DNA of 64,000 bases, taken from the NCBI RefSeq assembly GCF_030253575.1, contig NC_080568.1, forward strand, positions 35,211,501 to 35,275,500. Direction: 5' to 3'. Positions 24,121 to 36,668 of the stretch are shown here, in pieces (within the stretch, counting starts at the first letter, position 1; the number at the start of each line of letters is the position of its first letter). Made by a program: the position numbers and the translations under genes. The notes beneath the pieces were generated by a model. The model had not been told where the DNA came from, did no database searches, and was given only the letters and a program-made list of their open reading frames with translations. This DNA comes from Rhododendron vialii. Taxonomy: Eukaryota; Streptophyta; Magnoliopsida; Ericales; Ericaceae.

Positions 24121-27030
24121 GGATTAGGCGATTAGGCCAGTTAATTAATGTCCAATATCTTTTGTACTAATTTAAGTTGTCCAAAATTAATTTACGTACA
24201 TTAATAAAAGAGTTTATAGTACTCCATTTTACTCATATCAAAAAACTATTGTTAGCTAGGGTAGTTGAAGACAACCGAGCGGGGCCCCATAATTGACAAC
24301 ATATGTGATGTGTAGCATTTCATTCGATGTTTTTATTCCAAGGCCTAGCTAGCTAGTACGTTGACCTTTAAATTGTTTGGCACGGATTTGAAAGTTCCTT
24401 GTTTTAATTTTTTTTTTTGGGGTTTTAGTTTCTAGTTAGATTTAACAATTTCACAACACCTAGAAAAATACTAGCAAGAATTAATGTTTGTGGATTGAGT
24501 GCAAGAATGTTTTCACCGATGAATATATGAACAAGTAATGCATTTAACTTGGGATGGGACTTTTACAAACTAAATTGAAATCTCTGAAAAATTGAAAAGA
24601 GGTGTCAATAATAAATCTTCCCTAGTATTAAAAGGCAAAGACAAAAGCAAAAAAATATATGACTTTTTCTAAGCTTACATTTCCCTTTTAATTAAGGAGA
24701 AATATTTAACTGTTTTTTTAAAGGCCAACTTTTGTTTCTTTCTCATAAAATGAGCTACGAACTCAACTGTCTTAATAACTACTTCTTCAAAAACTATATT
24801 TATTAGTCAAAATAGGTGCGTATTTTTATATTATATAGATGAAAGAAGACCACAGGGGAAATCATACGGGTATACTCCATATAAAATTAACTAAATTAAA
24901 GATCTTCTCGTGTGGTATTGTCTCATCGAGAAATATTCAAAATTTTACTAGTATATAAAACATAAATTAGCCAAAAACATTTTATGAATCGGTGGGCGGA
25001 GGGGCCCATAGAAATTAAGGTTGTTGACCCACAAAACAGAGAAATCCGGTGGTTTCTTCTTGGACCATTGGAGTGCTTAAATAACAGTAACAATTGTCTG
25101 CTATCCAGACTACATCTCAGCCCGCGCCCATTACCAATCACAATTTATTTATTTATTGCTTGAAAGAGGCCGATGAACATACATACATATACATACATGT
25201 ATCTCTCTCTCTCTCTCTCTGTCTGTCTATACATACATACATACATGTACTCGATGCAAAATCTTGGTTTCAGACCTTTAAAAGTTTTTTTAAGGAGTAA
25301 TTGGAAATCATATTTCTTTTCCTGCCTAAAACGAGGCTTTTTCAGCGATGCAATTCGTTTTGAAAATTCAAACTTTGCAACATAAATACATCCACGTGTG
25401 ACTTGCGAAATTGAAAATCATAGACATTAGTCTTAATGGCTTAGTTCTTGAGCCGCCTCTGACGTGATGATAAAAAATTTTCGAGCCACGGTCATGCTAC
25501 TTCGGCAAATTCCAATTTCCATAATTTGCTTTTGGTATTATATATAGGCTGCCTAGTTCACTACATGTTTCATACCACGTTCCATTCGAATCTACCATTT
25601 CTCTTCCTTTCATTCGATTTCTTGTTGCTCGCTCAGAACAAAATGTTTTGTTTTGTTGAAGGTAAAGTGGATTTTGTTGTTGTGATGGTGGTTGGTTTGG
25701 TTCCTTATTATGTTGGTAATTCAGCTGAATTTGATGAATCTCGATCGAAAGGATAGATGGCTTCTTATTAGTTCGTAGATGCAACCCAAATGACAGTTAA
25801 GTCGGCTGATTAAGATAAATGTTTGGTGCAACTATTTCTCCTGCCCGCACGCTCAATCTCTCTTCTTGATTTACCGAGATCAACCACTGGGCTTGGAAAG
25901 TACTTGTAGTTGTAATTGCAAACGGTTAAGACCATCTCCAACTACCCAATCACTAGCTTTTTTCCGTAATTGAAGAGTGATTACTTGAGCTAAAATTACA
26001 CGGATTGCAAGTTTGCAACTAGTACTATATAAGGGTTGCCCCATTTGAACGTTATTTTTCTTCCCATTTTTGAACTCAGACCTACATGCATTTACTTTTT
26101 GTTTTTCAAACATCCCTCTGCCTGCCCAATTGGTGATTATTATCCAAAACGCCAGTGACACACCCTTCAACTTCCAGTTGGCATTTTTGGATTATTTCCT
26201 TCCCAACCTTTCCTAGATTATTATGCCAAGAATCAATCAAGATCATCGACCTACCAAAGAAAATAAGAAAAATTAAAGCAAGGATACGAACTCGATAATA
26301 CAAAACAAAATACTGAATAGGAGATGCGAAGGTGTACCTACGTCCAAGGAGATCAAGAAAGATAATCCCACAACTCGATGCCTTCATGCACTTGGATTCT
26401 CTTTTTGATAACTCAGGTGCACGTTCGAGTTTATACGTAACTCAACTAATCTTTGAAAGACTAATTCCATTGTCTACTAGTCGGAGCCCTTTAAAATTAA
26501 AACAAATACCCGTATGGACGGGCTCGTGCTTCGTCTTTCGCCTAAATGCGTTTGATCGAGATCACCAGTAAAGTACAAAGCCATCTCACAATAGACAACT
26601 AAAGAAGATATACCATCCATTTTCGTAGCTTGTTGTAGAACATGCACGAAAATGGAGTAGTAATTGTGAAAAAGAGCGATTGCGGGATGTTGGCGATCAT
26701 ATTGTTTCATACCGTACTATATATTTATGCCCCACTTCATTTATCTCCATTTATGCCATGAGTAGCTAGCACTGGAAATTACACAAGTTTTGAGATTCGA
26801 TTGGAACACAATTATGCCCAGAGAGAGCCTTTCGCTTGCGTCCCCATTTGCATAGATCGAACATCCTGAATAAGTATCTCAAAAGTGAACAATTAAGAAA
26901 ATTTTGTTTGCTTTGGGGACAAAGAAAAACACGAGAATCTCCAGAATCAGAAACCTGATAGTGATAGTATAACACAATGACGGAGTCAGATACAATGCCG
27001 GTCAATTCAATTGGAGTACTAACTTAAGAA
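24121..27030. other. Intergenic stretch before the second SAUR gene
   Basis: No gene is supported. Short open frames at 25.5-26.7 kb have no recognisable content. Simple repeats are listed separately. Confidence 0.45.
25170..25245. repeat. Compound microsatellite (ATAC/CATA)n-(CT)n-(GTCT)n-(ATAC)n
   Basis: ATAC-type tetranucleotide repeats flank a CT/GTCT run. Confidence 0.85.
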
Positions 27031-27038
27031 AATTACTA

Positions 27039-27398
27039 CTAGTAAGTACTAGTATAGAACTCAACCAGCTCGCCCACAGAAACCAGATACGAGTCCGCAT
27101 TTTCCAACACCCAAAGCAAATGATCGAACAGCACTACCTCGCAGTCAACGCTGATAATACCTCCATCACAGCCGCCGTTGGATTTGTCGACCAGAACTTG
27201 GAACAGGGGATGGTCAATTACGTCCGAGCTAACAAGGTACGGCCGGCGAGATTTCCCGACGTAGACGGGATGGAGTTTCCCGGTGGCTTCGGATTCTCCC
27301 GTGGTAGAATTAGAATCGTTGTTGTTGCGGTTGGTGAAGGAGGAGGGCAATTTCTTGAGCGCAGACTTGAGCTTCGTTAGCTTTTTTGCACCCATCAT
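27039..27398 (-). CDS. SAUR76/77/78-type auxin-responsive protein
   Basis: Single-exon gene of 119 residues. It starts MMGAKKLTKLKSALKKLPSS, has a Ser/Thr/Asn-rich linker, then LHPVYVGKSRRPYLVSSDVI, DHPLFQVLVDKS, CEVVLFDHLLWVLENAD and ends VEFYTSTY. The VYVGKSRR and EVVLF-HLLWMLEN blocks are typical of the divergent SAUR76/77/78 group and differ clearly from the SAUR at 21451. The two adjacent ATG codons both fit; I use the first. A TATA-like TTAAATATG lies about 110 bases upstream on the minus strand. Its neighbours CIA30 and SAC are also neighbours of this SAUR group in Arabidopsis as I recall. Confidence 0.92.
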   Translation of the reverse strand: MMGAKKLTKLKSALKKLPSSFTNRNNNDSNSTTGESEATGKLHPVYVGKSRRPYLVSSDVIDHPLFQVLVDKSNGGCDGGIISVDCEVVLFDHLLWVLENADSYLVSVGELVEFYTSTY

Positions 27399-27539
27399 TT
27401 TACTTTCTGTTTGTTTTTGAGTTTGGAAGGGGTACTGTAGAGAGAGAAACAGAGAGAGTTTAGAGGGAAAGGAGAGTGGAAACAAAGGTTCCTCCCCTCC
27501 TGCATATTTAACCAGCGGAGGGAGGGACCAATTTGGCAT

Positions 27540-28430
27540 GGATGGTGGGTGGCAACTGGCAAAGTGTGGGACCGTTAGATACCATCAGGACGCATTTTTC
27601 CTGGGGGTGCAAATCCAGCTGCGTCTTCTTTGGCATTTGTTTCGGGGATGAAAGATTTTATTTTGAATGGATTTGCAATGATGGTAGATAACTAGATATG
27701 TAATGAGAGGTGATATATTATGAAGGGTGACTCCACCTCATAAGAATGAAAGATTTGTAATGAGGTATTTGATACGAATTTCAAAAATTGTCATCTTTTT
27801 TGAGACTGATGGAGTATTATTTTTTGAGAAAGTTAAAAAAAAAAAACCCCACCCACCACTACCTCTTCCCCTTCCCATTTCCAAAAACCCCACGCCCACC
27901 GTTCACCCACGCCGCCTGTGCAACTCTCGTCTTCTCCATTTGTCGCCGCCTTCTTCCAGTCGTTAAAGCCTCTTGCTCCGATCAGTCCGGTATGTCTCCC
28001 TCTCTCTCTTTGCTCCCTGTCTCTGTGCGTGTGTGTGTGTGCGCGCGCGCGCGCGCAAGTATGTGTGCCATGTGGGTGTATCCATACATTATACGCATGC
28101 ATGCATATGTGATCGGAGAGAGATCGAAAGGCTTTAACCGTTGGTGATGGAAGAGAAAAGGTAAGGGTAGAACAGTCATTTGGGAATTCGGATAATCGGA
28201 TATAGCAACGACAGGGGTGCCTCATCCTTGGCAAATCCACCTTTGCCCTGATTCCCCCTTTTGAAATTAGGTGTTCCTTTTCTCTTCCAAACACCGGAGA
28301 TGGTGAGGAGGAGAGTTAGTAATCATGGCTCTTCACAAATCCAGGATCTTCTCCTCCATCCAAACAGGCCCTAAATGCCTTGTTTTAATTAGTACCGTAG
28401 CATAGAAACATATCCAACCGTTGGAAATAG
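27540..28430. other. G+C-richer stretch, possible non-coding 5' exon on the plus strand
   Basis: The stretch 27870-27990 is rich in C and ends ccgatcagtccg|gtatgtctcc, which looks like a leader exon followed by a donor site. I could not find an exon it would join to. No coding region is visible. Confidence 0.3.
28025..28058. repeat. (GT)n(GC)n alternating purine-pyrimidine tract
   Basis: A run of GT units passes into a run of GC units, more than 30 bases of strict alternation, the type of sequence that can adopt Z-DNA. Confidence 0.9.
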
Positions 28431-28991
28431 TTAACGTCCAAAATATAGTTGCAGCAATGAAAATACATGGCCAATTTTAGCTTCCAACCCCAAAAGTATA
28501 AAAAAGAAATATGACACAACTTTTATAACCCTAAATATGTTTTGGGGGGCTTGGAGAGTCGGTAAGAGTAGATGTTTGGTGTAGACAAAGATTTCATTAG
28601 CAAATCCTAGAGCAGAAAATGACAAATCTCAGGAAGACCCTATTTCATTCATCTCCATCCTTCACTATATAATTTCGTCGCACCCCATCGTTGTTCAATT
28701 CAATTTTAATACTCCAATAACAAAAAACACAAAGGCAAGATATATTAGCAGAATTAAAGTAACTGATGTCAATAAGAAGGGAAATTTACGATAGCTAAAG
28801 CTCTAAACCAAATTGTACAACCGAAATCATCTTAGAAAACTTACTAGAACCATAGACCTAAAAGTGTAGATCTGAAACAGAATTAGCTCTATGCTTAACA
28901 TCTGCAAAGAAAACAAGAAAAGAGTCTAGAGAAATGACATGATAAACTGTCAAGAGAAACTATCTAGAGAAATGACTTGGTTAAAATTACC

Positions 28992-29640
28992 TTTGGATGC
29001 TTTTACAGGCTTCAATGACCCACAATCTGAAATCAAGCTAAAACGTCATTCAACTGAAATTAAGCTTTTAGATTAGAAGAACAAAGTGAAATTGAGAAAA
29101 AGGTTAATTTTTATCTTTTGATTCTCAAGCTAAAACGTCCTTCAGCTGAAATTAAGCTTTTTGATTAGAAGAACAAAGTGAATGCGCATACATATATATT
29201 TTATAAATCTCAGTTCAAAACCAAGAGACGATTTTTAGTGGCTTGCGATCAATGGCTAATTGGAAGAGAATATAAAATACATAGGGATTGATTTGTAGTG
29301 GGTAAAATCAATACTTTAACGATCGGAATATATAGGGATTTTTCTAAGGATTGAAATTAGCTATTTCCAATTCCCACTAATCAAAATCCACTCCCACAAA
29401 TTAATACTAAACCTAACAATCAACCAATCGAAACCCACACTGATGAAGAACTTACCCAGTGACAACGACGATCTTTGTTGGAGTCGCAGTAATTGGGCTT
29501 ATCTTCACCGAAGCCATTGAAGACGACGTCGACAAAGTAGCTTTGAAGTCGAAGGAACACCAAGGCTATTAGAGATGCTTTTATGACTACGAGGGTGAAG
29601 CAGCTTGCCCAACACACACACATACATTTTCCCTCTGTAG
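28992..29640 (-). ncRNA. Candidate spliced transcript, coding status unknown
   Basis: On the minus strand a stretch with good codon character ends in a donor (CACTGG|GTAAGTTC, exon end 29456) and can join an acceptor at 29026 (TTTCAG|ATTGTGGG) with a further donor at 28991. The only ATG-led frame (ATG at 29517-29515) gives MASVKISPITATPTKIVVVT and then a short tail. I do not recognise it. It may be a long non-coding RNA or the remains of a gene. Confidence 0.22.
29034..29183. repeat. Direct duplication of a ~58-bp segment
   Basis: Segments at 29034-29091 and 29127-29183 share caagctaaaacgtc, ctgaaattaagctttt and gattagaagaacaaagtgaa with few differences. Confidence 0.85.
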
Positions 29641-30138
29641 TTTTCTCTAACTACAGAAAGAAAAGAAGAGGAGAAAGCGTAATTGATATGGCTCACGTTT
29701 CTTACCTAGGTGGCCACAAATGGTTCACGTTTTTTGCCTGGGTGAAAAAGACGGAACTACCTTGCTCCGCAAAACCAATGGTTGCCCAATCAGGAGGTGA
29801 ATTTGTACAAATTGACCAAAATTGGCAAGCCGTCTAATTGCCAAAGTGGTTCTCTTTATATGTGGTTAGGATTAGGATATATCCCAAAAAAGTCAAGAGC
29901 CTTGCTTTTGAGAAAAGAATGAATAAATGACTAAAAACCCATCAGATGTACCCGCTAACCACCTTGACAGCACCGAACATAACTTCTCAAGGCCTTTTTA
30001 AGGGACAACCTCTGACGTGGGTGGGGCAGTAAAATTTCTCATAGGTCAGGGGAACCTGTCGTCAAGGAAGGATAACCTCAGGAAAGATAGTGTAATTTGC
30101 CTTCCCCCAATTATATAAGGAGTATCATGCATATATTA

Positions 30139-30463
30139 GGGCGCCGCTATTCGCAGCCCTCTATTTACTTCCGTAGCCCACTAAATTTCGGTAAATGATT
30201 GTTGAAAATCATAAATAACGTTTCGGTAAATTGCTGTTGAAAACAAGATTATATTTCGGTAACTACATGTCGAAAATATGTTCAACTTTCGGTAAACAAC
30301 TGCCGAACATGCATTTTCGATAAACATCTGTTGAAAAAATATATTATATTTCGGTAATTGGATGCTGAAAATATATCTCAATTTCGGTAACTAACTGTCG
30401 AGTATAATTGAAAATTTTTAACGGGCTATGAAAGTAAATAGAGGGCTACGAATAGCAGCGCCT
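30139..30463. mobile_element. MITE with ~40-bp inverted ends and seven internal palindromic repeats
   Basis: The inverted ends read gcgccgctattcgcagccct on the left and gcgctgctattcgtagccct from the right, continuing through ctatttactt. They are flanked by the 8-bp direct repeat atatatta (30131-30138 and 30464-30471). The inside is an array of seven units with consensus TTTCGGTAA-N5-TGYYGAAA, starting at about 30186, 30221, 30254, 30287, 30315, 30349 and 30382. Spacing is 28-35 bp, and each unit is itself an imperfect palindrome. No protein is encoded. Confidence 0.82.
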
Positions 30464-31685
30464 ATATATTATGCATCAAAAAGACCAGATTTTCTTGATA
30501 GGCAAACAAAATGACCAGATTCGGGCAGCTCTAACACTTATTTAGTATCTCAGAAGATCTATCGCCCTTCTCTCTCATCTTCTCTCAGTCGATCATGCTC
30601 CGCAAGACGTCGAGGTGTGACGGTAAGATCAGCCCTCTTCTCTTTTACTACATGTTATCCCTCTTCTCTTTTACTGCAAGTTTTTACTGTACAAGACTGA
30701 AATTCATCGAAAGTGATAGTCTTGTACCCCAAAGCTAAGCCCCTTTTGGATGGAGAGAAATGGTGAGAAAAGAAAAGAAAAGAGAAGGCTCTCCCTTAAT
30801 GAAATGGATGGACGAAACAGGAGAGAAATGGTGAGAAAGGAGTAGTAATGGTGAGCTTTTATTGGTCTATTTTGTTTCTCACCAAAAGGGGTGAGATTTG
30901 GTGAGAAAGACTACTCCTTTCTTTTCTTCCCTTTTCTCACAATCCAAAGGTTGATGGAGGTTCTGGGCTCTTTCTGTATTTACTTCCCGTCGGAAATGAA
31001 CAGAAGGCTCACTGGCTATAATCTTACGAGTCTATTTGTTGGGACTAATACTTGTGGTGCCTTGTTAAACTTTGACAGGAACTGAATGACGGAATGGACG
31101 ATGATGATGGCGATGATTACTGCAAAGTGAAATTGTCTTGTGATATGATCATTACCTTGCTAGGGATTATGCTGACAAAATGGGGTCCTAGATGACAAGC
31201 CGAAATGTAAAAATGGCTGTGTTAGATATTCCTTGCCCGATCTTTTGGATAGTCTCTGTTGTTTTAGTGCCATGAAATGTGCCATTGCATTGCTGGAACG
31301 GAAGTTAGGTGTAACTCCAGATGTGAATGGCCGGCCATTTCATGTTGCATCATGCGGCTCGTTTTTCGTCTCCTGAATTAGTCCAGTTATTCCTTCGCCA
31401 TGGAGCTCGACCCGATGTCAGATTTGTTAGCAAAGATACCGACAATGGGTTGCTCCCACTCCATATAGCACTTGAGGGAGTGAGGTGAATTGAGAAAAAT
31501 GCATGCGTCTTTCTCTTTGAATATAGTATCCTGATTTCGGCCCTATATCTTTGTTTGTTTCATTTTTTCATTCTGAATTTATTGTACTGGTTGTGCAGAC
31601 AACGCGTGCCAGGAGATTCTGTTTATCAGATGATGATTGTAGCCCTTTGTCTTCCAAAAATGGTTTGTTTATCTTCAAGGGAGAT

Positions 31686-31999
31686 TTAGTAATAGGTCCA
31701 CTATGGCAATTTTGTAAAGCCACAAGTCCACACAATCTAAACCCCAGGGTACCCTATGAAAGTGCCTAAAACCTTAAACTCTATGAAAGTGCCTAAATCC
31801 CTATAATAGGAAAGAACACCTTAAAACCTTATAAAAGTGTCTAAATCCTAGGGTACCCTATCCTATAATAAAAAAGTGTACCATAAAATCTTATGAAAGT
31901 GCCTAAATCCTAAAGTATCTTAAAATGGACTTGAGACCTTGGAAATTTAATAAGTGGACTTGTGGGCTTATGAAGTTTACATAATGGATCTAAGACTAA
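31686..31999. mobile_element. MITE inside the ankyrin-type pseudogene
   Basis: Inverted ends of about 45 bp: ttagtaataggtccac...gccacaagtccac on the left; the reverse complement of the right end reads ttagtcttagatccat...gcccacaagtccac. The inside repeats the phrase 'tatgaaagtgcctaaa' several times. It has no coding content. A target duplication could not be fixed. Confidence 0.68.
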
Positions 32000-32946
32000 T
32001 TTTCTATATCTTCAATATGTTCTTAAAAGCTGCAAATGCTTGATATGAAGTGGATGAAAGACTTACAAGCTCATTATTTGGATTACTTGTTGCAGAAACC
32101 CAGATTTGCTATTTGTAAATTGCTGTCAGGGGTGTCCAACAACATTGCAGAGGAAGCTTACTGTTGTGCCATGGAAGAAAAGTTCCGTGAGTTGGCTGCA
32201 TTGCTGATTGTGGCACGTGAAAATGTTTTACTTCCCATCACATTTCACAAAACAGATGGTTCTGGTTTAAGTGGAAGAATGACGATCCCCTAATGCATTA
32301 GAAATCAAGTTTTTTCACTGATTGATGAGGAGGCTGAGTTAAAGAGTAATTATAAACTTAAAAAGTTAACTCAGATTCAGGAAAAGATGGCGACTATGAT
32401 GTCTACGGCACTGTTGCTTGAAATTTTTGAGAGAGCTGGTCATACCATCGAGGAATATCTGCAGTCGCAACAGCCTGATGTATGTATTGGTTTCTTTGCT
32501 TCACCACACAAATAAAATATATTTCCAACACATGAATCTATATTGACATCTTTTTTAACAGATCTTAGTCACAGAGTTTACAAATCGCTAAATTTACCAT
32601 TATTCATTGAAAATCATTAGAAATTTCTAGGTCAATCTATTTAGGAAGACAGTCAGCAAGTTCATGCATCTCACAATTCACAATCTACTATTCATATTAA
32701 ATGAGATCTTTTGTGAGAACATAACCTCATAGTGATTAGTACCTAAATAATTGATACTTGTATAAATTATTGACGATTGGGGATTCAAGTATTTGATAGG
32801 ATTTAGAGCAGATTCCTAACCTTTTTTCTTATCCTTGTTATTCCTCAAAAATGCCGAAATACATCTGAAACGTTTAAGGCAAACACTTAATTTTATCCAT
32901 GAATTATCTATTTGCATTTCGGTGAAGTAAAATCCTCATATGATAT

Positions 32947-33363
32947 GCTGTGTGAAAAATGGATATCAATTTGGAACTGTGATTGGCTTGGTCGGTGACT
33001 CGTCGCTGACCTCGCTCGTTCTCCGCTGATCTTGCACCCTGATATATGGCGAGGGGCCCTGGTGGCCGGAAGGCACTCCGGTCAATGAATAACTCAAGAA
33101 GAAGGCAATCGAACAGAAACAGTAGCAGTAAAGAGTGAAGCAAAAGGATTGCATGATACTTATTTTTGTTGGTATTCGTGCCTTTTATATAGGAAATATC
33201 CCCTTTATTTGGCTGCATTGGGGACTTTGCATTTTTGCTTAAGTATACGGATTTGCCCTTGTCCTTTTGGAAGGTACTTAGGAATATTCCCTGAATGGGT
33301 TAATGCCCCATTAGTGGAAGGTGGCGTACGCACCAGGTTATTCTTCTAGTACATCTGCCATGT
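32947..33363 (-). mobile_element. LTR-retrotransposon fossil (LTR fragment, probably Gypsy class)
   Basis: On the minus strand the stretch carries a promoter-like TATATAAAAGG and then an ACCGGAGTGCCTTCCGG block of the kind found in long terminal repeats of plant Gypsy elements. No internal domain lies beside it, so it is a solo or partial LTR. Borders are approximate. Confidence 0.4.
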
Positions 33364-35399
33364 TGTGCTTGGCTAGTGGGGCCCCAGGATGAGTTGGTTT
33401 GGCCTTCTGCAATTGTTTTTCATTTTTGTTTTTCTTGGTTTTCTTTTGAACGACAGATATACTGCATAACATGTTTTATGTCTAAACTAATAGGTTCTCT
33501 CCCACTCTCTTTTGTACCTTTACTCTCTTTAAGATTTCTAGGTCCATTTCTGATGTGAAATGCTGAGAAACTTCGAATTGTAAAGTTTTTCATGGTTGGT
33601 AGGCTTTGGACCCACATCTCTTGTGGTGAAGCAAATATGTCACCAAACTAGAATGTGTAATCATGCCCTCGTATTAAATTTCATATAATGTGGCAAAATC
33701 AAATTATTTTACTTCCTTTTCATATTTTCAATGGTTTATGCTGAACACTAATACTATAATTGTGTAGGACTCATGGTCCAGCTGCTGATTTGACAATACG
33801 ATCTAGAAGCATGGGGTTGTGTTTTGATCTTGGATTTTTAGAGGAATTTTTGCCGGAAAAAATAGGAGAGACGAGAAAGGAAAGAGAAGATGAAGTGAAA
33901 GCTATTTGTTACCCTTTTGTTTTTAGTTTCTATGAATCCCTCTGCAAATCCATGGTCCAAAAATAGCTTAATAGGAAAGTGATGGAGGTCTTACTCTTAC
34001 CTTTCTCTTGTCAATACTGCATGCATGTAAAGACGTCGATTAACATTCGATCGAAAGTAGACTTTTGTAAGCTGCATGATAATGCCCATCTTTGGTTCCT
34101 CTGGAGGAAGATCTCAGCTCCTCAAGGAGATTTAAGCTCATGTTTGCCCGTGTGTTAAGAGTTACATAATCCTCTGCTTATGTGCATTTGTGCATGTATA
34201 GGTGAATATAATTAATCAGGAATGCGTATTTGTGAACTTATGTGTTTATAAGAACTGCCTACATGTTATTTTATTTGATCAAGTAATCATCTGGTGTTGC
34301 CTTACAGGTACAGACGGACCACGTGGAGAGAGATGTTGCTTCGATGCTTAAGGAAGCAGGATTTATATTGAAGTTTTGAGACTTCGATTTTAAAATTAGC
34401 AACTGGTTTGGAAGTTTTTGGATACTTTTTTCCTGGATTGTTTTTCTTCTTTTCTTTATACACATTCGTTTTTGCGATATCTCTTGGGCTTTCTGAATAA
34501 GTTAACCTCCTTGAATGACCGAATAAGTCCCGAATACCTTTTTTTTTTCCTTTTTTTTCGTGACAGGTTGAATCGTTGCGATCCCATGACGACTCCTACC
34601 AAGTGCTTAGAGACTTCCTCAGGTTATCTATTGACTTCTAACTGAGCAATTGTTACTTACGCTACCCACGTAATTTTGAAGAATCAAAAACAGTTTGTGA
34701 GCTTCTGATATGTTTGCTTACCACAGAGAGATCTTTATCACTACCCAGTCATCACTCGCCCTTGATGCAGCAAACAAAGGTGGTTTTGCCCCCAAGGGTA
34801 AGGAAATGTATAGTTATTATGTTCTTTGCTGCTATTAGATTGGTCCTATGTATTGCTAGGAATCTTGTTTCTCTGATGCTTTGCAATATTTAAAAAAGAG
34901 ACAAGAGAGAGGGAGAGGTAGGAGGGAGGGAGGTAGATTATCTGCAGCAGGGATCTTATTATTTGAAAGGAGCATAAACAATACTTTCAAAGGAGTAATT
35001 TATTAATGTTGGTAACGCAAAGCAAAGTGGTTTGATGCTGTCCTGTATTCTAATAGTATAGGCTTTTATTGGCGCATTCCTATTATAATTCTTGAATTTT
35101 TGTTGTTTCTTGCCTGAGCAGAAAGATATACCTAGTGGTGGACGTTGGCCGCGATCCATAACTTCCCCTTTTGACCCAACCCATGCTTTGTCCTCTATGG
35201 AGAATATAAATCAAGTCCCAAATTTTGCCTTGGGTTCTCGTTATACAACCAGTTTTGATGTGCCAGTGAAGAAGCAAACTAAAGCAAAGAGGAATGTGCC
35301 CACATGTCAGTCAAGGGAGAACGTTGCACGTGTTGCAATGTTGCTCGAGAGGGGTGTAAGAGGTTATTGACCCTTGTAGGTGCACGTTTTACAACCAGT

Positions 35400-36135
35400 T
35401 TTGATGTGCCAGTGAGAATTGAGTAAAGAGCGAACGGAGATTCAAATACAGATTGGGAGACATAGATATGCCCGGAGTTGGTGAGGCGATACACATGGAT
35501 TTTCATGAATGCACAGTGAGACTCATATGTATCGGACAGTTTCGGATTTCTTTATATTTATAAAATTTTATTCAACCCCCCATCCCCAAGTGGAAAAATC
35601 TTTCCCACCAACGCCTCCGTAACTACTAGGGATAGTGGTCAATCCATCATACCCTGCCCCCCCTTTGGAGTGATCTGAGCAAAAACAATTTATCCGTGAA
35701 TGAACAAAAGAATATATTTTTCAAATGCAAAATAGAATAGGTCACAAACAAATACCATCCTCAAACAGAAAACTATAGTAGTATGAAATTTTAACAGCAT
35801 TACCATATACCACATACATACTTTAATCATTGGGTACGGGTTGATATGGGTGCACTGGAGTGGGTATCACAATATTGTACCTGCCCCGGCCCATATCCAG
35901 GCGGGTGCCTCCAAATATGTGGGGTGGGTAACCTTCGGGTATGGGGATATCCCTGATTTCAGTGTGAAACAAGCCGATGGAGCTGATGGCTAGAGCAATC
36001 TACATTATCGCAACTTTCTACAAGCTTTGTATGCTGCAAACTACTACTCCCAAAACCTAGTAGCCTCCATCAATATCAGATGGTTATCGATCTTGAGCAT
36101 TGGCAGAACCATGGCTCACTCCAAATCTAGAAAAG
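35400..36135. other. Intergenic stretch
   Basis: No gene is visible; runs of C near 35575 and 35660. Confidence 0.4.
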
Positions 36136-36138
36136 TAA

Positions 36139-36668
36139 GAGCAAGTCCAATGTGGGATGAATAGTCATTTTTCATCCCCAGATGCAAAAATCAGGGCTCC
36201 AATGGGGATGAAAAATGGCAAAGATGGATATAGAGATGGATATATCCATTCCCAAATGACTATAGTTATAAATGCCACATGATCAAACATCATCAAACCC
36301 AACTGAAATTACCAGAAAATGACGACCGGAGTTACCTATATTCGCTGGAAATTAGGTGGAGGAAAAAATAGGTGGACCAAAAATTAGGATGGAATTTAAA
36401 AATAAAAGATTTATATTTTTTTGAATTCCTCGTTTGGTAGTTATTTAATTAATATTATTTTTTAACGGAAGTAGTAGTTGAATTAATTTGGAGGAAAATA
36501 AGGTAGAGGGAAAGTCAGTTAACTATAGGACTCTTTTGTTCTATTATAGAACTCACAATTGGAGAGGGATGAGTCCCATTATCTCTCTGACTAACTTTTA
36601 ACCACTTTTTCAAAGTACTAAAATAACCATCCAACTCCTCATTTTCCATCCCACCATTAGAATTGCTC
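36139..36668. mobile_element. PIF/Harbinger-like MITE
   Basis: Ends gagcaagtccaatgtgggat and, from the right, gagcaattctaatggtgggat are flanked by TAA on both sides (36136-36138 and 36669-36671). It is 530 bp long and non-coding. It has the same class of ends and the same target as the element at 4715-5092. Confidence 0.8.

Larger units (their letters stand above)
30594..35368 (+). pseudogene. Decayed ankyrin-repeat-type gene
   Basis: Exon-like pieces lie in order on the plus strand. At 30594 MLRKTSRCDG is followed by GTAAG. At 31345-31485 there is an ankyrin-like pair (HAARFSSPELVQLFLRHGA, then NGLLPLHIALEG). At 32090-32480 there is RFAICKLLSGVSNNIAEEAY, CAMEEKFRELAALLIVAREN, then LLLEIFERAGHTIEEYLQSQ before a donor. 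At 34313-34378 there is VERDVASMLKEAGFILKF and a stop. At 35122-35368 a last frame begins KDIPSGGRWPRSITSPFDP; its link to the rest is unsure. A frame change lies near 31340, since the upstream frame reads DVNGRPFH. A TAA at 32291-32293 interrupts the third piece. A MITE and an LTR fossil sit inside. The exact family is not known to me. Confidence 0.55.
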
